Under the pieces are notes generated by a model. It was given only the letters and a program-made list of their open reading frames with translations, searched no databases and was not told the DNA's origin. The translations under genes were made by a program, and so were the position numbers. DNA of 64,000 bases from UBA1422 sp963676385 (GTDB lineage Bacteria; Bacillota; Clostridia; Peptostreptococcales; Anaerovoracaceae), in NCBI GenBank assembly GCA_963676385.2, contig CAXXMM010000014.1:580288-644287 (forward strand), given 5' to 3'. How positions within the stretch are numbered: position 1 is the stretch's first letter; the number at the start of each line of letters is the position of its first letter. Positions 9,807 through 19,373 of the stretch are shown here, in pieces.

Positions 9807-11282
9807 CTAAAAATCTTCTCTGTGAAGCATCCCTTTGGTGACTTCACTTTCTCTTCGCTTTATAATTTCATCGTATTTAGTTACTTCATCACTACTTAGC
9901 AATTGTACCGGTTCTGCTTCAATAATCTTTCTGGCCTGTTCATTGAGAACCTGCTTCAATTCTTTTCCACCACTCATCTCCCAGGATTGGTGCTGTTTTC
10001 GATTAATGAATTCCGGGTAATACGTTTCTTCTTTGTAATGCTTCATGGTATGACTTTTCGTCAGGTATTCTCCACCCGGACCGACTTGATCGATTAAGTC
10101 CAAACAAAGAGTTTCTTCGTCAATTTTGATGCCTTGTTCCATTCTCTTGATGCATCCAATGATGTCACTGTTGAGCAAAATCATTTCCAGATTTCCCACA
10201 AGTCCTGCACCCAAATAGGCATTGTCATGAACCAGATTTGTGCCGGAAAGGGCTGCCATCATATTGGAAAACATCGATTCCAAGCCGGCCTGAGCATCTA
10301 TTGCATTGGAATCAGAACATCCTCCGGTGCCATAACAAGGCAGATTATAGAATCGGGCAAGTTGTCCAACCACTGCATGCATAATGGGCAATTCTGCACC
10401 GCCATAACAGCTAATTTGTGTTTTCATGTCCATGGTAGAACCCACAATACCGAAAATAAAGGGGGCTCCCGGTGATTTTAATTGATGCATTACTAGACCA
10501 CTTAATCCTTCAGCATTACCAACGGCAAGGGTCCCCGCCAAGGTGACCGGTCCGGTGCCTCCTGCAATAATTCCTGATGCCCATGTCACCGGAATGCCGT
10601 ACTCAGCACATAGTAATAACTTTTGAGTCGCTTCCTTGCTGTTAATCAACGGAGAAATAGGTTCTCCATACAGTCCGATGGTAGGATTTTGTCTCAGTTG
10701 CTCATATCCCCCTGCCGAAACTGCCGCCATGTCTATTAATGCTTTCATATTTCCATAGTCTGTTGCTGTAATCCAATTTGGCTTATTGCAATACATTCTT
10801 ACTGTTTTTAGATGGTGCAAATCCACGACTTGCTGATCCACATCACTGGCCAACCCTAAATTTGCAACAAAATCAATGTTCTTTGCATATTGGGCTACTT
10901 TTGCTACGTTTTCTACATCCTTCATCAATGTGTTTCGGATTTTTCCATCATAGGGATCGATGAAATTGGGCAAATCCGTTCCCAGTCCGTAATATACATT
11001 ATTGCGGAAAAGATGCATGGTACGCTGCCCATCCACGGAGCATAAAGTAATTTTTGAAGGTGCAGAGGCAATGGCCTGTTCAACCATCTTTGCCGGGATT
11101 CTAACCCGCTTCCCTTCCACAAATGCACCGCCATTTTTTAGTAGCTCCAATGCCTGATCATCGTGTACTATGACGCCGGTTCTCTCAAGAATTTCCAATG
11201 AAGCCATATGCAATTGATACACGTCTTCCTCAGAAATATAGTTGAAATACCCTCCCTGTGTGATTGTCTTATTTACTAGCAT
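9807..11282 (-). CDS. trimethylamine methyltransferase family protein (MttB superfamily, no Pyl)
   Basis: A 491-residue member of the MttB superfamily with the usual length and TIM-barrel motifs: YGTGGCSDSNAIDAQAG at about 317-333, GTNLVHDNAYL, and IDQVGPGGEYLT near the C-terminus. There is no in-frame UAG, so it belongs to the non-pyrrolysine branch, whose studied members demethylate quaternary amines such as glycine betaine, proline betaine or carnitine. Which substrate applies cannot be told. It overlaps the mtbB end by 14 bases and has AGGAGGG before its ATG. Its own stop is UAG and is followed, in frame after four codons, by the ATG of the corrinoid gene. Confidence 0.92.
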   Translation of the reverse strand: MLVNKTITQGGYFNYISEEDVYQLHMASLEILERTGVIVHDDQALELLKNGGAFVEGKRVRIPAKMVEQAIASAPSKITLCSVDGQRTMHLFRNNVYYGLGTDLPNFIDPYDGKIRNTLMKDVENVAKVAQYAKNIDFVANLGLASDVDQQVVDLHHLKTVRMYCNKPNWITATDYGNMKALIDMAAVSAGGYEQLRQNPTIGLYGEPISPLINSKEATQKLLLCAEYGIPVTWASGIIAGGTGPVTLAGTLAVGNAEGLSGLVMHQLKSPGAPFIFGIVGSTMDMKTQISCYGGAELPIMHAVVGQLARFYNLPCYGTGGCSDSNAIDAQAGLESMFSNMMAALSGTNLVHDNAYLGAGLVGNLEMILLNSDIIGCIKRMEQGIKIDEETLCLDLIDQVGPGGEYLTKSHTMKHYKEETYYPEFINRKQHQSWEMSGGKELKQVLNEQARKIIEAEPVQLLSSDEVTKYDEIIKRRESEVTKGMLHREDF

Positions 11283-12702
11283 TTTGTCCCTCCTGTTTTT
11301 TACAACCTGATAGTTTTTTAAATCTCTCCACCGAGTTGATTTTGATATCTAAGATTTCGGCCACTTTAAATTTTGCAGCCATTCCAATATTTCTTTCAAA
11401 ACTTGCATCAAGGCCCACAACGCCCAAGCCTTTTTCTGCCCTTAACTCTGTCATTGTGACCACATCTGCCAAATCTTCCAGTGTAATCCCCAGCTTTTCG
11501 GCGACATATTTTTTGGCTTCGTTTATTTTCATCTTCTTCGATAACTGTAAACGCATCACCATGTCTCCTGCTGTTCTTACACCATTCATGCTAGCCGCCA
11601 GTGAGTGGGCTATCTCAGTTCCCAGCGGATCGCCAACGCCTACCTACAAGCCGTCGACTTTGCATATTTCTATTAAACACCGGTCAGCCCTTGACACAAT
11701 GTCCACCGGAATGACTTCACACATGGGAATTCCATTGACGCCCATGCCCACATCGGCGTGTACAGGAATCTTGGCCACATCGGTGCACGCCTTGATGAGA
11801 GTGCAGGATTTTGCAATATTCCAGGGAAAAGTTTTGCTGCAGTTGGTATTAACCACCGCCCCGAAAATAGAAGCCCCGGCTTCTTCACAAAGCTTCACTT
11901 GGTCATGGACATATAGCCCCGCCAGTCTTTTTCCCTTGTACTTCAAACGTCCATGCATTCCCAGTACAAACTCTCCGGCCATTCCCATAATCACTGGCAA
12001 ATCCGGGTATTTCTCAGTTATTTTTTCTGTGGCAAGAAGCCCTACCAACAAATCGGCGTCTCCTGCAGCCCCACAAGTATCAAGCTGGAATCCGTCTGCA
12101 CCCACAGCGTTCATATTGTCCGCAACAAACAAAATGTCCTTGACGGAATAATCAATTGCTTCTTCTTGGGCCTTTAGGGCCTCTTCTATTCTGCCCTCCG
12201 GTAGGAGTTCCGCCCAATTTTCCACCGGACCGTCCGGCTTTGTATAAAACCCCAGATTCGGCATGGCGCCATAGAAGATTGGGAGTGTTGTAACATCCAT
12301 TGCAGTTTTCATAATCATGGCTTCACGTTTTGCAATGCCCTTAACTGTTTTGTAGTTATAATCTTGAAGACCAATGTCCACTGAGTCTGAACATACAATT
12401 CTTTCGTTGATCATTGCACCGGTAGATCGATCCATTGGAATCTCACAAACCAAATGCATTTTGATGCAGCCCGAATCGCTAGTGGTGACCACCGCATCCT
12501 CCGCTTCCACGCCTACCATATTTCCCGGTTGTTTTACAATTTCCAATATCTTATCTTTGTCTTCCTGGCTTAAGGGTTGTACTTTTCCTCGAGAAACCCC
12601 ATCGGCTACGCCCTCCTCAATGTCCGCGATAATTTCTTCTTCGGTTAAATAAACCAGCGAACCGTCTCCCATGCGTGTCTTGTATTTGTGTTTATCACCC
12701 AT
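11269..12702 (-). CDS. mtbB: dimethylamine methyltransferase with in-frame UAG (pyrrolysine)
   Basis: Transfers a methyl group from dimethylamine to the cognate corrinoid protein. Two open frames in the same phase, 12702-11644 and 11643-11269, together encode 477 positions. The sequence starts MGDGSLVYLTEEEI after a short leader and contains FYGAMPNLGFYT, GMAGEFVLGMHG, VVNTNCSKTFPWN and GMGVNGIPMCE, all as in archaeal MtbB. It then reaches VDGL-UAG-VGVGDPLG, where archaeal enzymes have VDG(I/L)-Pyl-IGVGDPLG, and continues with GVRTAGDMVMRLQ and the normal C-terminus. The UAG is codon 353. The alignment continuing in frame on both sides argues that it is read as pyrrolysine. First gene of the operon; AGGAG precedes the ATG. 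Confidence 0.95.
11644..11646 (-). other. in-frame UAG predicted to encode pyrrolysine
   Basis: CTA on the plus strand, UAG in the mRNA, codon 353 of mtbB. The 18 codons after it are open and encode the conserved GVGDPLG region; no frameshift is needed. Known from the MtbB family: this position is the active-site Pyl. Inferred: the genome encodes tRNA-Pyl(CUA) and PylS. Confidence 0.93.
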
Positions 12703-12884
12703 GCCTTCTCCTTTCCGGTAACCAAGTTGTTTTATGGTTTAATAATAAGTATCAGAAAATTTTGTTCAATAGGTTAAAAAGAATTAGCCGATTTCTAAAT
12801 TCCATATTTTCCCAATTTCTATTGTTCTCCGCCGCAAGGTATGGCATAATGAATCCAACAAAGTACTCTTATATGAGGTGTAGA

Positions 12885-14006
12885 ATGACTGGTTCACGAA
12901 TTACCATACAACTGGACGTAGATATTGAGTTTGTCTATAGCACAACCTTGGAGTTGGTCTCTAGTTTGCACGTACTATCGGACCCTTCCCATCATACCAA
13001 CTGTATCGATTGGCATGAGAAAGTACTGAACACCATTTCATCCCCCTTACTTCATCGGATACAAGATTTTGGGAATCGATATGTCCAGTGGTCATATGTA
13101 ATGGACATTATTGACTATCTGGTGGTTGCCCCAAACCTTTATGAAAAACCAACCGATGATTTTCCCACAATCATAAGCAAATTAAAAACAATGCCCCAAA
13201 ACAAATTTGCATATATATTTTTGGGGGAAACTCTTTTAGGTTGCCATGAATTGTCAGATGACATTTTGACCAATGCGGATGTTTACAGCAACTATGCCCC
13301 AACTGAGTTAGGGAAATACATTAAATGGAAAGACGCAAAAGGCTTTATGCGAAATATTGAATCTGTCAGAGATGACATGATAGATATTATGGTGCAATAC
13401 TATAATGAATTTTTTTGTCACCATTGGATGCAGACTTCGTCCTTCTATCGAAACGCATCCATCAACGAAAAAAGGGTGTTCGACAGCACAGTTCCATCCA
13501 ACTACATCCTTTCCCTTCATGATGATTTATTTTATGAAAACAATTCCCTGATTATGAAAAAGAAAACTCGATTTGAGGTAAAGGCTGAAGAAATCCACAA
13601 GATCAAAATCATATTTTCCACCTATACCTTCCCCCATTTGATGATCAATATTTATGGGAACACTTTAAGCCTATATCAGAATCTTTTAGTTCCCAATATG
13701 TCCACAGCATTTGATGCCATTGCCAATTCAGCAAAGGTTTTTGGTGACTCCACTCGATTGGCGATTATTAAACTTTTGTTAAAATCTGAAGTAACCACAA
13801 AAACACTGGCGAAATTGCTTAATCTTTCGCCAGCCTCTGTTTCTCAACATTTGAAAGTGTTACGAGATGCCGGGATATTATCTTTTTACAGAAATAAAAA
13901 CAATGTGATCTATACAGTAAATCGGAGTGGTGTTGTAGACACCATGGATGCCATGATAAAATTTCTTGAACTAAACGAAGATTTTGTCAAGAAATCAAGC
14001 AAATGA
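12885..14006 (+). CDS. ArsR-type regulator of methylamine operon
   Basis: A 373-residue protein with a long N-terminal region of unknown fold (about 270 residues) and a C-terminal winged helix of the ArsR class: FGDSTRLAIIKLLLKSEVTT followed by NLSPASVSQHLKVLRDAGIL. I start at 12885, which has GAGGTG five bases upstream; earlier in-frame ATGs at 12849 and 12873 lack such a site, and the upstream open frame runs into the mtbB promoter region. It is divergent from mtbB with 182 bases between starts, so it likely controls that operon and itself. No metal-site cysteines are evident; the N-terminal part may sense a ligand. Confidence 0.82.
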   Translation: MTGSRITIQLDVDIEFVYSTTLELVSSLHVLSDPSHHTNCIDWHEKVLNTISSPLLHRIQDFGNRYVQWSYVMDIIDYLVVAPNLYEKPTDDFPTIISKLKTMPQNKFAYIFLGETLLGCHELSDDILTNADVYSNYAPTELGKYIKWKDAKGFMRNIESVRDDMIDIMVQYYNEFFCHHWMQTSSFYRNASINEKRVFDSTVPSNYILSLHDDLFYENNSLIMKKKTRFEVKAEEIHKIKIIFSTYTFPHLMINIYGNTLSLYQNLLVPNMSTAFDAIANSAKVFGDSTRLAIIKLLLKSEVTTKTLAKLLNLSPASVSQHLKVLRDAGILSFYRNKNNVIYTVNRSGVVDTMDAMIKFLELNEDFVKKSSK

Positions 14007-14008
14007 AC

Positions 14009-14503
14009 CTATAATTTCCACCAAAGAGTTTCCCCCTCTTTAAAGATTTTAAAGCCGCATCGCTTCAATATCATCTGTGTTGGCATTTTATCCGTCTCTG
14101 TCTCGGCAATTACACCGTACACATTGTTTTGCTTCAATGCCCAACTGCACATTGCGTCAACCGCCTCTGTCATATACCCTTGATGTTGGTATTTTCCCCC
14201 TAATCCATACCCGATTTCCACTTCATGTTTGTCATTGGGAACATCTTTAAAATCCGCTGCGCCTACAACTATCCGATCCTTTTTGCAAACCAAAAACCAA
14301 AACGTATGCCACATGTAGTTTTCAGGGTCTTGCGTCGCTTTTATCCACTGCATCTTGACAATCTCCAGAAAATCTCCCTCCAGAGGCGTGGCATCATAAG
14401 TTACATTGAGTTCCTCTTCCAATCCAACAATATCCTCAATCCACAACTGTAGTTGATGGGGATTAAGTGCCACAAGTTCTAATCGTTGAGTCTTAATTTT
14501 CAT
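14009..14503 (-). CDS. GNAT N-acetyltransferase
   Basis: A 164-residue protein of the RimJ/RimL-like acetyltransferase group: TQRLELVALNPHQL at the start, then VVGAADFKDVP, EIGYGLGGKYQHQGYMTEAVDAM (the acetyl-CoA pyrophosphate loop) and a C-terminal MILKRCGFK. Start placed at ATG 14503, where the family begins; the upstream open frame is not conserved-looking. It ends three bases from the convergent ArsR-type gene. The acceptor is unknown. Confidence 0.85.
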   Translation of the reverse strand: MKIKTQRLELVALNPHQLQLWIEDIVGLEEELNVTYDATPLEGDFLEIVKMQWIKATQDPENYMWHTFWFLVCKKDRIVVGAADFKDVPNDKHEVEIGYGLGGKYQHQGYMTEAVDAMCSWALKQNNVYGVIAETETDKMPTQMILKRCGFKIFKEGETLWWKL

Positions 14504-14740
14504 TCTTTGGATACTCCTCATCTCGTCTTTAATTTTTCTTTGCAAACGCCATGAAATCTTCCATGTTATGGCCATGGCTGCCATTGGGCTGAATACCAAT
14601 ATTGTTAAGCTTATCAAAAACGGATGGAGACCCATTCTCCTAGGCTTTGGCTGTTGGGCAATTTTGTCTGTTACTTCTCTGATTGTCCAGTATGAAATTT
14701 TGAAGAATCACTGATTAACCAAGTCGCTGATTATTTCATC

Positions 14741-16255
14741 CTATAATTTAATGGGGAGGCTAATCTTTTGGATTGACCCGTCTTTTCTGTACAATAAAGC
14801 CCTCGCATCGGATACATCAGTAGTACAATAGTTCGTTGACAAATCTTTTATGTTGTCACTGGTAAAATAATTGTAAATTTTGGCGTATGCGTTGATTTCG
14901 GCAGTGGAAGTCCCCTGTCCCGGCTTAAACAACATCCCCCACTTATATTTGCTGATGGTATTGTTTTTGATGCTGCAATTGTACACTCCATATCCCAGTA
15001 CTCCACAGCGATTGTCACGAATCGCAGTGCTGCTACCCACAATATTATTATTTGATATCACTGCATATTTCCAGTTCATCATTCCAATTGCATAAGAAGT
15101 CATATTGGTCATTTGGCAATTGGTCACAGTAACATAATTGTGGGTGTGGCTGCCACTATAATTATGAGTCCCAACGGCTCTTCCCATGGATGAAAACTTG
15201 CAACGATTAATGGTCACTTTATAGTTGGCCGTGCAATCGTATTTACTCCATATTGCAGTAAATCCACCCGTCACTTTGTCTGGGGTATCTAAATTGATGG
15301 CCTCTCTCACATTGGTTCCTGTCATCCCGGAGAAGCTACAATCTTCAATTTTTGCATATTTGGTGGCATCCATCTCGATAAAATGCCCACGATCAACGTT
15401 TTTAAAGCGTATTCCTGTGATGGTTATATTTTGGTTGTGACCCGTTTGAATACAATTTGAACTGTCTTGATATTTCATATCAATGGTAACCGTACCGTTC
15501 CCTTGGAATGTAATGTTTTTTTCTCCATCATATTTTCCAAACACCCCAGCAACATGCCCTTTGCTTGGTCGAATCAACTGAAACAAGGAATTAGACGGTT
15601 CCAACGAGCATCCGGTGCTGGTTCCCTTGTTAATTGTAACACCATCTTCAAAAACAAAGGTTACATTGGAGGGCACAAAAATGGTATTGGTGACGGTGTA
15701 TGTTCCCGGAGAAAATATCAATGTACCACCGCCGCACTTTTCAAACCATTCCATATAAGAGCGAATCATATAATACGGTCTTGTTTTACTGTTATAATAC
15801 CTATAACGCAACATATTCTTGTTGGTTGGCAAGGATGCCGGATTAATTCTATATGTTTTGGGATAATAAGTAGTGACAGAAAGGATGTTGGATTTTTCAC
15901 CAACCCCTGTTCCTGTGGTGGTTTTGGCGGCCTTCACCATAAACTGATATGTAGTTTTCTTTGTCAGCCCCGTAACTTTATATTTTACAGAATCATGACC
16001 TTTTACAACGGTTATGCGTTTAAATTGCTTTTCAGCATTACTATATTTGTAAACAACATAACTGTTGGCTCCTTTGACTTCACTCCATTTCAGTGTGACC
16101 GAATTATACGTTTTGGTATAGCAACTCAAATGAGGTGCGGACAAAGTGGCAGCACTAACAGGGGTTGCGTTTGCTCCTACGCAAACCCATGCCCCTACCA
16201 TAACAATCAGTGCTATTCCAATATTTATAATGTTTTTCATCCTTGATTTTTTCAT
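14741..16255 (-). CDS. secreted FN3 and beta-helix protein under c-di-GMP control
   Basis: A 504-residue exported protein. A signal peptide (about 1-35, ending in SAA) is followed by one fibronectin type III domain (about 38-130: SVTLKWSEVKGANSYVVY, then TYQFMVKAAKTTT). Next comes a right-handed parallel beta-helix of the pectate-lyase-like fold (about 150-450), shown by repeated Asn/Ile-rich turns such as NVTFVFEDGV and ITGIRFKNV. The last 50 residues are a short tail. It may bind or cleave a polysaccharide; no catalytic residues can be named with certainty. A c-di-GMP-I riboswitch and a terminator precede it, linking it to surface attachment or biofilm behaviour. Confidence 0.85.
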   Translation of the reverse strand: MKKSRMKNIINIGIALIVMVGAWVCVGANATPVSAATLSAPHLSCYTKTYNSVTLKWSEVKGANSYVVYKYSNAEKQFKRITVVKGHDSVKYKVTGLTKKTTYQFMVKAAKTTTGTGVGEKSNILSVTTYYPKTYRINPASLPTNKNMLRYRYYNSKTRPYYMIRSYMEWFEKCGGGTLIFSPGTYTVTNTIFVPSNVTFVFEDGVTINKGTSTGCSLEPSNSLFQLIRPSKGHVAGVFGKYDGEKNITFQGNGTVTIDMKYQDSSNCIQTGHNQNITITGIRFKNVDRGHFIEMDATKYAKIEDCSFSGMTGTNVREAINLDTPDKVTGGFTAIWSKYDCTANYKVTINRCKFSSMGRAVGTHNYSGSHTHNYVTVTNCQMTNMTSYAIGMMNWKYAVISNNNIVGSSTAIRDNRCGVLGYGVYNCSIKNNTISKYKWGMLFKPGQGTSTAEINAYAKIYNYFTSDNIKDLSTNYCTTDVSDARALLYRKDGSIQKISLPIKL

Positions 16256-16270
16256 TCTTTCATCCTTAAC

Positions 16271-16299
16271 AAAAAACCACCCAGTGTATCACTGAATGG
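16271..16299 (-). terminator. leader terminator of the beta-helix gene
   Basis: On the minus strand a 10-bp stem (arms 16290-16299 and 16277-16286, three-base loop, two G-U pairs) is followed directly by six T residues (16271-16276). It lies between the riboswitch and the start codon at 16255, so it is the likely expression platform: c-di-GMP binding would change whether this stem forms. Confidence 0.85.
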
Positions 16300-16337
16300 C
16301 CACAGTTCTGCGATATTAATTCATACACATAAATAAT

Positions 16338-16412
16338 GCGGCAACCGGCTAGCTTATCTAACGACTTAGCCCCTTGGCTTTGCGCCACAGCTTTTCAACT
16401 GCTTTGCCATTA
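16338..16412 (-). promoter_or_regulatory. cyclic di-GMP-I (GEMM) riboswitch
   Basis: Read on the minus strand, the segment contains the GEMM-I landmarks in order: GGCAAAGC opening the first stem, a GAAA tetraloop, GGCGCAAAGCC, GGGGCTAA, and the closing AGCCGGTTGCCG that holds the tetraloop-receptor side and pairs with the start. Length about 75 bases, as usual. A terminator and a secreted protein follow within 85 bases. Recognised by motif, not by covariance search. Confidence 0.9.
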
Positions 16413-16543
16413 CTGAATACTTGTATGGGTGAAGAATACTCTAATTTATATGAAAAGTCAACTATTTAAGAAAACAAAATGGAAAATATTTCAAATTATT
16501 TTTTAGGATCATTTGTTATGTTTCTCCCTCATTCTATCTTCTT

Positions 16544-17121
16544 TCATACTTTCAGCAATCCTCGGAAACCCCTTACTCCATAATAAGATTCTGCACCATT
16601 GTGATAGATAAAGACTGTTTTATATCGGTAATCTCCAAAAATTGCCCCACCCAGCGTTCGAATTTCCTTCTGCGTTTTTAGCCAACTGGATGTTTTTGTG
16701 TCAAAGTCCCCAAAGGTTTGAAGTTTTCGGTATTCTTCTTCTCCAGGATTTCTATTTCCATCTCTCCCGCCATTTCCATGGCGCTGCTCACCGGTTTATG
16801 CTCTTTTCTTGATGCTAAGGCTTCTCCATCGTAGCACAAGTTTCTCCGCCCAATGGGGCTTTCCTTGGAACAGTCCACAAAGATAACCTCTTTGGTCACT
16901 TGGTTGAATCCCACCACATCAGGTTCTCCCCCGGTTTTCTCCATTTCATAAAGAGACCAAAGCTTCCTTGGGTATTGATCCAATTTCTCGGAAACCACCT
17001 CCCAAGTTAGGCTCTGATGACGATTCATGTTTTTCTCAAAGCGATCTTGTAATAGAGTTTTAAATTTTACTCCCTGTTCCGACGTTAATTTTTTATCGGT
17101 GTTTTGCATATCCAATTGCAT
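16544..17121 (-). pseudogene. DUF4256 protein, single-base frameshift
   Basis: The N-terminal 130 residues (RFEKNMNRHQSLTWEVV, LWSLYEMEKTGGEPDVVG, GRRNLCYDGEALASRKEHKP) are typical DUF4256. The frame then goes astray and stops at 16678. In the next frame the family C-terminus is intact from EYRKLQTFGDFDTKTSSW to YRYKTVFIYHNGAESYYGVRGFRG and a TGA at 16544. One missing base near 16735-16742 (in a GAG-AAG context) explains the break. Restored length about 192 residues, as in the family. Function of DUF4256 is unknown. It directly follows the DUF7000-like gene. Confidence 0.88.
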
Positions 17122-17607
17122 TTATATCCTACCCTTCAGTGTGGACAAGAACTTTTCCACTCCTTTTTCAATTAACGAAACCAACGCCTCCTGATTTTCA
17201 AAATCAGGGTGGGCGGTTAATGTTGATTCTATAATTGCGTCCGGATTCTTCTCGTCATGAAAAATTCCATTCTCTTTCATTAGATTTCCCTCTATGCCAG
17301 CTGCAATCTTTTTTGCAATCTCACGATTCCGCGCCGAAAGCCACACTTCAAAAGTGCCGGCTTCATGTAAATAGACAATGGCGATTTTCAATCCTTTCTC
17401 CCTGAGTGATTTGGTGTTCAAGGAGAAATAAGTCATGTCCATATACCCTTGATATATGCCGCTAACGTCATAATCCGAGTATTTTTTTATCAAATGTCCT
17501 CTCAATTTACCGAAAAAATCCATAATCCCTTTATAGGCAATCTGGATTTCCCCTTGTTTCAGATAGTTGGTGTACACACCAATGGATTGATTCAGCGTTT
17601 TCATCAT
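17122..17607 (-). CDS. DUF7000-like protein
   Basis: A 161-residue protein with SIGVYTNYLKQGEIQIAYKGIMDF at the N-terminus, YQGYMDMTYFSL in the middle, and IVYLHEAGTFEVWLSARNREI. These fit the small cytosolic family often annotated DUF7000 in Firmicutes. No catalytic motif is known. It abuts the DUF4256 gene without a gap, so the two are likely one transcript. AGGAGG precedes the first of two adjacent ATG codons. Confidence 0.75.
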   Translation of the reverse strand: MMKTLNQSIGVYTNYLKQGEIQIAYKGIMDFFGKLRGHLIKKYSDYDVSGIYQGYMDMTYFSLNTKSLREKGLKIAIVYLHEAGTFEVWLSARNREIAKKIAAGIEGNLMKENGIFHDEKNPDAIIESTLTAHPDFENQEALVSLIEKGVEKFLSTLKGRI

Positions 17608-17711
17608 GATTTCCTCCGTATATGTTTGAACTATACGACGAAACCGGACTTCACGTCAACAATATTTTTTATGTTGCTGGTTTCTGAAAGATATTTTTAC
17701 TATTTTTACTA

Positions 17712-19358
17712 TTATCCTATCCCTTCTACTTTGCCTTCCAATTTATTTCCGATTATGCAAAACAATAATCCAACAATAATCGAACAAATTCCCACGATGG
17801 ATATAATTTGCAGCATCACTTCAAAGTTACTGAATAAACCAGATGTATATTTTTTTAGGTAATAACCCTGACCCCAGGATCCTTCGTACCACTCAAGGAA
17901 AAATCTTGATAAAGTAGTAAAAACGCCAATGCAGATATAAAACCCACCAATTCTCTTCAAATCACCAAACCCCAAACCTGTTTTAGGATTGATAGGATAT
18001 AGCTGTGGCTCTTTATTGGTCAATCCTTTGAACCTCCGTTTTGAAAGTATATATAGAATCGGGATTACAAGAATCCATAATAGCCCACCAAGATAAAAGT
18101 CGGTCCCGTTGACAAGTGTTGCAAAAAAACAAACCAGAAGAACAATCACGCATATGATTGTATGACCTGTCCGTCCTCCAGGCGTTTTAAATGGGACTTC
18201 CTCTGGCGGAATTCGCCGCTTAAGAATCAATGCTGACACAACAGTAAGTGCACAGACAGTTACCATAAAAAACACATCGACTACTACAAGAAATGTAAAG
18301 TGAAACGGTATTAGCAAAATCGTTACCACTGCGACGATACTCAATGCCACATAAGGGGTTGCCTTTTTTCTGGTAAGTTTGGCGAGAAACTGGGGACCAA
18401 ATTGTTCATCCGACAGGACTAAGATGCAACGAGAGCCTGTCGCAATCGTCACGTTGAAAATGGAGCACTGACCTATAATGGCGATGACCATGAAGGCGAT
18501 ACCAAAGACCGGGCCAAGATTTTCCGTAAGAACGGTGGCATATCCGACGCCACCCGCTTCTGTTGTCCAGTTTTCCCATTGCCCGACAGATGCGAGGCCG
18601 CCTATGGTAGGCATGACATACGTTAACGCAATCAATGGAACAACAATCATCAATGCCCTTGGAATTACCTTGTGTGCATTTTTTATTTCACCCGCCAGCA
18701 CAGAGAGCTCATCGAAACCTGAATACATCCAGATCCCTATGGCAAGACCGGCTCCTACATGCTGAAACATCGTATCATATTGATCAGAAATGAACGGAAC
18801 CATCGGACTGGAATTCCAGTTCATGAATCCGACCGCAGCCACGACGGCAAAGGTTAAAATAATCAAGATTGACAGTATCGTACACACAACGCTGACTTCC
18901 TTCAAGCCGATAACATTAATCGTAAAAAAGATCAAGACCATGAGCACTTTAAGAATGTATGATTCTACTGGGGAAAGGCCTACAATATGATCCAGATAGT
19001 TGACTGCCAGCACGACATAGACAGTGTTGCAGACAAGTCCCCAGATTACGTTGCTGAACACCATCACCGCAAACCAAAATTCTCCCAGCGCCTCCTTTAC
19101 CCACATAAGGGAGCCGCCCTCGACAGGTCGCGCCGAACCCAGTTCGGCACAGATAAAACTATATGGGAATGCCCAGATAAAGGGTAATACCAACAACATG
19201 ATGATGGTTAATCCAGGACCGCATTCCGGAATCATCTCTTCAATTCCGTAAGCACCTGCACACACAATGGAGTAAAACATGCAGACTACCGATAGGACCC
19301 CCACGTTAGATTTTATGATATCCTTTACGCCGGTGCGCTTTTTTAGAGTGTTTTCCAT
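17712..19358 (-). CDS. APC-family amino-acid permease
   Basis: A 548-residue permease with about 12-14 helices, similar to the glutamate/GABA-antiporter-like APC branch. The N-terminal half has AGAYGIEEMIPECGPGLTIIMLLVLPFIWAFPYSFICAELGSARPVEGG, with the unwound first helix and the acidic-Gly motif. It is followed 16 bases upstream by the saccharopine-dehydrogenase-like gene, so the pair probably imports and oxidises a lysine-derived or other amino acid. It is paralogous to the 553-residue permease at 38432-40093. Confidence 0.88.
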   Translation of the reverse strand: MENTLKKRTGVKDIIKSNVGVLSVVCMFYSIVCAGAYGIEEMIPECGPGLTIIMLLVLPFIWAFPYSFICAELGSARPVEGGSLMWVKEALGEFWFAVMVFSNVIWGLVCNTVYVVLAVNYLDHIVGLSPVESYILKVLMVLIFFTINVIGLKEVSVVCTILSILIILTFAVVAAVGFMNWNSSPMVPFISDQYDTMFQHVGAGLAIGIWMYSGFDELSVLAGEIKNAHKVIPRALMIVVPLIALTYVMPTIGGLASVGQWENWTTEAGGVGYATVLTENLGPVFGIAFMVIAIIGQCSIFNVTIATGSRCILVLSDEQFGPQFLAKLTRKKATPYVALSIVAVVTILLIPFHFTFLVVVDVFFMVTVCALTVVSALILKRRIPPEEVPFKTPGGRTGHTIICVIVLLVCFFATLVNGTDFYLGGLLWILVIPILYILSKRRFKGLTNKEPQLYPINPKTGLGFGDLKRIGGFYICIGVFTTLSRFFLEWYEGSWGQGYYLKKYTSGLFSNFEVMLQIISIVGICSIIVGLLFCIIGNKLEGKVEGIG

Positions 19359-19373
19359 ATGTCATCCCTTACC

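Noticed and set aside
11269..11589. Separate short gene after a stop codon
   Set aside because: It is in phase with the preceding frame and encodes the MtbB C-terminus; together they make one UAG-containing gene.
11264..12151. 295-codon plus-strand open frame over mtbB/mttB
   Set aside because: Antisense shadow of mtbB; the composition is the complement of a real gene and no ribosome site or family match is visible.
15467..16246. 259-codon plus-strand frame
   Set aside because: Antisense to the beta-helix gene; no ribosome site and amino-acid content typical of shadow frames.
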